Source: Thalassiosira profunda
Lineage: Eukaryota; Bacillariophyta; Thalassiosirophyceae; Thalassiosirales; Thalassiosiraceae
Direction: 5' to 3'
Assembly: GCA_036939355.1 (NCBI GenBank)
Contig: JALLAP010000961.1
Location: forward strand, 1 to 15,915
Length of the DNA: 15,915 nt
Translations under genes and position numbers: made by a program
Shown: positions 8,396-13,742 of the stretch, in pieces
Layout: each line of letters opens with the position of its first letter
How positions within the stretch are numbered: the first letter of the stretch is position 1
Notes under the pieces: generated by a model
The model's database searches: none
The model's input: only the letters and a program-made list of their open reading frames with translations
What the model was told of the DNA's origin: nothing

Positions 8396-8783
8396 GATGG
8401 AAAATTGTAGTTGATGGGTATTGCAAAAATGTGTCGCGGTGAGCAGCGCTGTTGACGCGGCGTCGATCGGTCTACGGGCGCCGTCGGGGTTGTGGGCGTC
8501 GTCTCGAGCGGCTTGGGGCTGCCGTAGGGCGGTCAAGCCGGCCGCCTGGTGGAACGGTGGAAGTGAATGAAGGTGAAGGTCCACGTGCCACGTGGAGAGA
8601 GTAGGTGGGGGTTTGACCTAAACCAAGATATCCTTTACAATCGGTTTAGAGGAACCCTACTGCAAGATTTGCATCGCCAATACTCGCTGGCAAACGTCAG
8701 CGAGATTCACCTTCACCCTTCACCAAGCAGGCGCCTTTGATCGAGGGCTTCCCTATCCGCCGCGGCATCCCACAGTTCTGACC
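8396..8783. promoter_or_regulatory. Divergent promoter between the FAD-protein and translocator genes
   Basis: 388 bp with no convincing gene. It holds GAAGGTGAAGGT at 8569-8580, directly followed by two CACGTG boxes separated by one base (8582-8587, 8589-8594). The GGTGAAGG-type repeat recurs on the opposite strand at 8706-8724. CTAAACC at 8618-8624 and its inverse GGTTTAG at 8643-8649 form an inverted repeat with an 18-base spacer. Position and motif density support a shared bidirectional promoter. Which factor binds is unknown. Confidence 0.5.
8582..8594. promoter_or_regulatory. Double CACGTG palindrome
   Basis: CACGTGCCACGTG consists of two perfect G-box/E-box palindromes one base apart. 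CACGTG cores are classic sites for plant-type bZIP and bHLH factors. The location midway between two divergent starts supports a regulatory role; binding is inferred. Confidence 0.5.
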
Positions 8784-10752
8784 ATGGCCACGATGAAGAA
8801 AGTCGTCCTCCTCGCCCTCGCGGCCTCGTCGGCGAGCGCCTTCGCCTTCTCGCCGCGGGCGAACGTGGGGAGCTCGGTGAAGACGTTCAATGGCGTGCCG
8901 ACGGCCGCGAGCTTTGCCAAGTGAGTTCCCTCGCCCGTCGCGGTGTTCTTCGTCGGGTTGATGCTCCAGAATTGCAATAGAGCGTGGGGCTGACGCTCAG
9001 AATAATTGCAATTGAGCGATGCAGCAATGGTAGCTATCTCGGGACTCGCGAGACGCATATCATGTGCATATGCACGGCTTGCCAATTGGTTGCGTAGGCG
9101 GGCTTACTCAACGCGCTTGATGCATCAACTGCAAGCGCTGCGATCACCGATTCATCCCGTTTGCACCTGCACTACATACTTGCCTCTGCGAACCCAACAT
9201 CCTTGGAACGCTGCGTCTAACATCATCTTTGTTTTCTCAACGTATCTATTGCAACACAGGACCGCTCCGTCGACGTCGCTCGCCCTCTCCTCGACGGGAG
9301 GCGCCGCCGCCGTCGCCGAGGAGGACTCCGGCTCCGACCTCGCCGAGACCCTCGAGGTCGGATCCTACTTCGCTTTGTGGTACCTCTTCAACATCGGCTA
9401 CAACATCTACAACAAGCAGGCGCTCAACGCCCTCGCCTATCCGTGGACGATCGCCACCATTCAGATGGCCACTGGCATCCTGATTTTCGGGCCGCTGTGG
9501 CTTACCGGCTTGCGGAAGGCGCCCAAGCTCAGCGGCGATGATTTGAAGACGCTGCTGCCCAAAGGCGCCGCCGCCGTCGCCGAGGAGGACTCCGGCTCCG
9601 ACCTCGCCGAGACCCTCAAGGTCGGATCCTACTTCGCTTTGTGGTACCTTTTCAACATCGGCTACAACATCTACAACAAGCAGGCGCTCAATGCCCTCGC
9701 CTATCCGTGGACGATCGCCACCATTCAGATGGCCACCGGTATCCTGATTTTCGGGCCGCTGTGGCTTACAGGCTTGCGGAAGGCGCCCAAGCTCAGCGGC
9801 GATGATTTGAAGACGCTGCTGCCCATTGCCCTGTGCCACACGGGCGTGCACGTCGGAGCCGTGATTGCCCTCGGAGCGGGAGCGGTGTCCTTTGCGCACA
9901 TTGTCAAGGCGTCCGAGCCAGTGGTGACCTGTGGAGCCAACGCCCTGCTTTTGGGCGAGGTCCTCCCCGCCAAGGTGTACGCCACCCTCCTCCCCATCAT
10001 CGGTGGAGTGGCCATCGCCTCCATGAAGGAGCTTTCGTTTACGTTCCTCGCCCTCGCTTCGGCCATGCTCTCGAACGTTTCCTCCTCGCTCCGCGGCGTC
10101 CTCTCGAAGAAGACGATGAGCGGAAAGAAGATTGGAGAGAACATGGACGCCCAGAACCTGTACGCGGTTCTCACGGCCATGTCCACCTTGATCCTGATTC
10201 CTTTGATGCTCGCCATCGAGGGCACCGGATTCTTGGGTGCCTTCAAGTCCGCCGTGGAGGCCGGATCGTTCACGAACAAGAGCCTCTCGACTCTCTTGCT
10301 TCTGGGCGGTGCCACGTACTACCTCTACAACGAGGACGATGAGCGGAAAGAAGATTGGAGAGAACATGGACGCCCAGAACCTGTACGCGGTCCTCACGGC
10401 CATGTCCACCTTGATCCTCATTCCTTTGATGCTCGCCATCGAGGGCACCGGCTTCTTGGGTGCCTTCAAGTCCGCTGTGGAGGCCGGATCGTTCACGAAC
10501 AAAAGCCTCTCGACTCTCTTGCTTCTGGGCGGTGCCACGTACTACCTCTACAACGAGGTGGCCTTCCTCGCTTTGGGCAAGGTCAACCCCGTCACGCACG
10601 CCGTTGGTAACACCATCAAGCGCGTTGTCATCATCGTGGCCAGTGTGGTCGCGTTCAAGACGCCGATGTCGACGGGATCCATCATCGGATCGTCCATTGC
10701 CATCCTCGGAACGCTGCTGTACTCTCTGGCCATGAATTCGGTGAAGAAATAA
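8784..10752 (+). CDS. Plastid triose-phosphate/phosphate translocator precursor (TPT family), with two internal duplications and a resulting frameshift
   Basis: The protein exchanges phosphate for triose phosphates or related C3 compounds across a plastid envelope membrane. Exon 1 (8784-8920) encodes a signal peptide ending SASA|FAFSPR plus a short transit peptide. Exon 2 (9260-10752) encodes the drug/metabolite-type multi-pass core. Visible family blocks are ALWYLFNIGYNIYNKQALN, CHTGVHVG, SFAHIVKASEPV, KELSF, LSKKTM and, near the end, VNPVTHAVGNTIKRVVII, whose Lys-Arg pair and the Lys in VKASEP match phosphate-binding residues of the family. A 264-bp in-frame duplication (9300-9824) repeats 88 codons around the first membrane segments. 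A 223-bp duplication (10112-10557) breaks the frame, so as written translation stops at 10608-10610 before the Lys-Arg block. Dropping one unit of each leaves 1143 coding bases, exactly 380 residues plus stop. The intact gene is therefore probably functional, and this sequence may hold assembly errors. The family call is firm; the exact substrate is not. Confidence 0.9.
8921..9259 (+). other. Spliceosomal intron of the translocator gene (339 nt)
   Basis: The donor is CCAA|GTGAGT and the acceptor CAACACAG|GACC. Splicing joins the presequence exon, phase 2, to the mature protein exon in frame (Lys codon AA+G, then TAPSTSLAL). Without it the presequence frame hits TGA at once. The intron separates the targeting exon from the transporter core and carries two copies of an ATTGCAAT-type motif. 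Confidence 0.85.
9300..9824 (+). repeat. 264-bp-period tandem duplication inside the translocator exon
   Basis: Copy 1 is 9300-9560 and copy 2 is 9564-9824, joined by AAA. By eye there are six differences in 261 aligned bases, five silent and one Glu to Lys (GAG/AAG). The period is 88 codons, so the frame is kept. Copy 2 has AAG|GTCGG where copy 1 has GAG|GTCGG, so a GT-AG pair at 9357 and 9620 brackets exactly one unit. Confidence 0.92.
10112..10557 (+). repeat. 223-bp-period tandem duplication that breaks the translocator frame
   Basis: Copy 1 is 10112-10334 and copy 2 is 10335-10557. I count five differences, all silent third-position changes when each copy is read in its proper frame. 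The period is 3n+1, so the second copy and the C-terminal coding sequence lie in another frame from the first. The junction ACGAG|GACGATGAG has no filler bases. Confidence 0.92.
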
Positions 10753-10985
10753 GCTGGTTGCGATCTTGGAGGCGTTGGTTTGGGACAATCGCCACAGGAA
10801 CTACTGCAAAAACAGACATGGGTCTAAACGTCAACGTTCGCGTTCGGGCGCGATAGCTATCCGTGTTGTCGAGAGTCGGTTATCCAAGTCAGAACAGGCT
10901 TGGTTAGAAGAGACAGTATCGTACTAGGAACTAAGTGGTCGCTACGTTTCTCTCTAGAGAAGTGCAAGTTGTCCAATGAATGGAA
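10753..10985. other. Convergent 3' intergenic spacer
   Basis: 233 bp separate the stop codons of the translocator and ABC transporter genes. Base composition is more balanced than in the flanking coding sequence. I see no reading frame with family resemblance, no RNA gene and no clear hairpin. It should contain both 3' UTRs. Confidence 0.5.
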
Positions 10986-13493
10986 TCACTCTAGTTTGCT
11001 GCTTTCATTCATCATCAGCTTCCTCAGTTGATCTCCTTTCATGCGGTCCAAGACATCGTACTCGCCTTTCTCTGTCACTCTACCGTTTGACAACACGGCC
11101 ACACGATCGCAAGCCCGAAGCACGCTTAACTTGTGGGTAATGAACAACACTGCCGAGAGATTATTGTCTTCGCTCTCCAGCAAGAGGCGTAGGCGCCGAA
11201 GAAAGTCCTGCTCCAGCGTCGCGTCCAACGCCGAGCTAGCCTCGTCTAATACGAGAATCCTCGGCTTTGTCAGCAAGGCTCGGGCAATGCAGAGTCTCTG
11301 CTTTTGTCCTCCCGAGATGCTCGCACCCCGCTCGCCAACGAAAGTTTGGTATTGCTCTGGCAGTTCAAGTATGAAGCTGTGGGCATCGGCGGCAATGCAG
11401 GCCTCGATCACTTCGTCGTGTGAAGCGTTAGGTTTGCCGTAAGCGACGTTTTCGAAGACGCTGGCGTGGAAGAGAATGGGCTCTTGCCCTACAAAGCCCA
11501 TCTGCGATCGAAGCCACTCGACATCGAGATCTTGTACGTCGACTCCGTCCAGTGTGATTCTTCCAGATCGGGGCTCGTAAAATCGCATCAACAGGCTGAG
11601 TATTGAACTCTTTCCGCTTCCGGATGAACCGGTCACGCCCAGCATTTCACTGTTGCTCAATGTAAAGGACACACCGTTCAATATTGTCGTATCAGGGTGC
11701 GAAGGATAAGCAAACTCGACGCGTTCAAATCGAATGGTTGTTTCATACGATGGAGGAAGAGTCGTTGTAACGAGTGGCAGGTTTGTCTCGGGATGCGCCA
11801 AAGATGCGGATGCCTCTGTCGCTGTTGCTGTGGACTGCTTCTTGTCAAGGAGATCGAACAATCTGGCGCCACTTCCCTGCGCCCTTAAGAAGCCACCGGT
11901 CGCCTCGGCAAGCTCGAGGGTTGCATCTGCCAGGTGACCGGCATACATGCAAAAGCCGGCTAGCTGTCCCGCCGTCATGCTCCCCTCATAGACGTGGCTC
12001 GCCCCAACAATCAGCACTCCCAGCAGGGCTCCATTGCCTACCAGATACGACGAGCCCAAAAACGCGCCCTGAAAGACTGCCACCCGCTTCGCAAAACCGT
12101 AGGCCGCCTCTATCACGTGGGAATATCTCCGTTGCTCCGCATGCCGCTGCCCAAAACTCGCCACTGTCGAAATTCCGCCGAACCGCTCCGTGGCGACGTG
12201 CGTCGAGTGCGCGAGCACATCGAGATGTCGCTTAGACCAATGTTTAATGTACTGGCCGTAAAACGCGGCACAACCGCCGAGCATTAATGGCAGCGGTGAG
12301 AGACATGCGGTCAGAGCCGGCGAGATGACGATCATTTGCGCCACGGCCGTTATCGCTCGAACAAAGTTGCTCAAGAAGAACGCAATGTTCTGCACCAAAT
12401 GCTCGGCGACTTCGTGCACGTCTGTGGACAGTCGGTTGGCCAACTCGCCGGCTCTGTTCTCGTCATAGAAGGCCACTTCTTCGTTGATGAGTTTGGTGAA
12501 GAGCTTCTTTCGAAGACCGGCGCCGATCTTCTGGCCGATGCTGTCGAACAGGGCCGAGTGGCCGAAGGTCGCCACGGCGCCGACGGAAAAGAAGGCCGCC
12601 ATTCGAAGGCCGATCTCTTGCATCTCGGCTTCTATGCGTTGTGGTGTATTGGCATCCATTGCTGCTGCATTTGCTTCCGCGCCATCTGATATTGCAATTG
12701 CTGTTTGTTGCGTGTCTATACTGGCATCAATCACCGTTGCTCCAGCATCGACCACCGGGAGAGACAAGATATCGATCATCTGGCCAATGGCGTTTGGGAA
12801 TTGCATCGTTGCCGCCGTCGACACCGTCAGCGCCCCCACCGCCAGCAGCAGTAACTTTGTCTCGGGCACTAAAATGGACAGCACCTTGGACATCGGCGGT
12901 GGCTTCGATTGCTGTTGTTTGTTGCTGTGTTCTGCATTCTCCGCCGATCCATCATTGAAGAACGAGTAGAGAGTCACCTCCGTATCCTGAAACTTTGGCT
13001 CCATCGTGCTCGGAGTGCTCATGTTGGAGAAATCTCTGGTTCCAGATTCATTGTTGGGTGTGGGCTTTGTCGCCCTCGTTTCTTCGTCGTTCGACACACT
13101 GCCAAAGGCTCGATAAAATTGTTTGTGTGAATATGATTGTGTGCAGGACGGCCTTCTTCGGTCTATCATCATCGACGAGGAGCGGCAGAATCTATCGTCG
13201 CATCCCACTCTCCCGAAACTGTGCATATCATGTGCACGTTGACCAAACATTGACACCGCCGGGAACCCTCTCCATCGAGTCAAGTTCATATCTGTCCCGC
13301 GCCCCAGCAATGTACCATCCGCCGATGTCCTCGCTCCCCTCGCAACGTCGGAGGAGGCCGAGGTGCACCGATGCCGAACTCGAACACAAACGCACATCGC
13401 CGATTTTGGGCGCTCCTTCTTTGCAACGGGAGGGAGCCGCCGCCGAGCCCCGGCTCCGCATGCGCCACCGATGCTGCTGCGCCACGCGTTCAT
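10986..13493 (-). CDS. Mitochondrial-type ABCB half transporter (ABCB10/MDL1-like)
   Basis: The protein has 835 residues from ATG 13493. Residues 1-130 are rich in Arg and Ser with almost no acids at first (MNAWRSSIGG, then RRR), a plausible mitochondrial presequence; FYRAF|GSVS near 126-134 may be its processing site. The membrane domain covers about 205-545, with segments near 213-235, 296-315, 366-390, 396-413, 472-500 and 505-530. The nucleotide-binding domain has Walker A GSSGSGKS (622-629), Q-loop Gln670, signature ISGGQ (726-730), Walker B ILVLDE with catalytic Glu751, and switch His787. All catalytic elements are present, so it should be an active ATPase that works as a homodimer. An Ala/Asp-rich insertion of about 45 residues (247-290) sits between the first two membrane segments. 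Substrate is unknown; relatives export peptides or haem-pathway compounds or relieve oxidative stress. A plastid location or other ABCB subgroup cannot be ruled out. Confidence 0.88.
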   Translation of the reverse strand: MNAWRSSIGGACGAGARRRLPPVAKKERPKSAMCVCVRVRHRCTSASSDVARGARTSADGTLLGRGTDMNLTRWRGFPAVSMFGQRAHDMHSFGRVGCDDRFCRSSSMMIDRRRPSCTQSYSHKQFYRAFGSVSNDEETRATKPTPNNESGTRDFSNMSTPSTMEPKFQDTEVTLYSFFNDGSAENAEHSNKQQQSKPPPMSKVLSILVPETKLLLLAVGALTVSTAATMQFPNAIGQMIDILSLPVVDAGATVIDASIDTQQTAIAISDGAEANAAAMDANTPQRIEAEMQEIGLRMAAFFSVGAVATFGHSALFDSIGQKIGAGLRKKLFTKLINEEVAFYDENRAGELANRLSTDVHEVAEHLVQNIAFFLSNFVRAITAVAQMIVISPALTACLSPLPLMLGGCAAFYGQYIKHWSKRHLDVLAHSTHVATERFGGISTVASFGQRHAEQRRYSHVIEAAYGFAKRVAVFQGAFLGSSYLVGNGALLGVLIVGASHVYEGSMTAGQLAGFCMYAGHLADATLELAEATGGFLRAQGSGARLFDLLDKKQSTATATEASASLAHPETNLPLVTTTLPPSYETTIRFERVEFAYPSHPDTTILNGVSFTLSNSEMLGVTGSSGSGKSSILSLLMRFYEPRSGRITLDGVDVQDLDVEWLRSQMGFVGQEPILFHASVFENVAYGKPNASHDEVIEACIAADAHSFILELPEQYQTFVGERGASISGGQKQRLCIARALLTKPRILVLDEASSALDATLEQDFLRRLRLLLESEDNNLSAVLFITHKLSVLRACDRVAVLSNGRVTEKGEYDVLDRMKGDQLRKLMMNESSKLE

Positions 13494-13742
13494 GGCCGGG
13501 GGTAGGTTTGCCGCCGGTGAGCGGGGCGGAGGCCTATTGTATTGGGCGCGCCGGCAGGGGCAGGCCGCAGGGCGGGGAAGCTAGATAGCGGAATGGCGAA
13601 GAAGCGGAAATGAAAAGGGGGCGCGCGGGAGAGCCCCCGCCGGTACCCCCCGGCCCCCGGCCGAGCCAAACCAAAACAACCAACGGTCCTCCCCTCTCTA
13701 CAATAGTCCGCCAGCACCCCAACCCCGCCCCCCTCCAATATA
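13494..13742. promoter_or_regulatory. Divergent promoter between the ABC transporter and ZW10-like genes
   Basis: 249 bp, strongly GC-rich, including C-runs at about 13634-13659. CCAATATAATGG at 13735-13746 overlaps the ZW10-like start codon. Neither the CACGTG boxes nor the GGTGAAGGT repeats of the other intergenic regions occur here. Promoter function is inferred from gene orientation. Confidence 0.35.

Noticed and set aside
8396..8584. Extending the FAD protein to GTG 8582-8584
   Set aside because: It needs a non-ATG start that lies inside a CACGTG box; the first ATG is at 8395.
8618..8649. Telomere-like or transposon terminal repeat reading of CTAAACC/GGTTTAG
   Set aside because: Single seven-base copies with no tandem array, no target-site duplication and no coding content between them.
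9006..9259. Reading the translocator frame upstream of 9260 as coding
   Set aside because: The stretch has no family similarity and lies between a good GTGAGT donor and a CACAG acceptor that join the presequence to the core in frame.
9246..10538. 430-residue minus-strand open frame with internal repeats
   Set aside because: Its repeats only mirror the two tandem duplications of the translocator gene on the other strand; no family resemblance.
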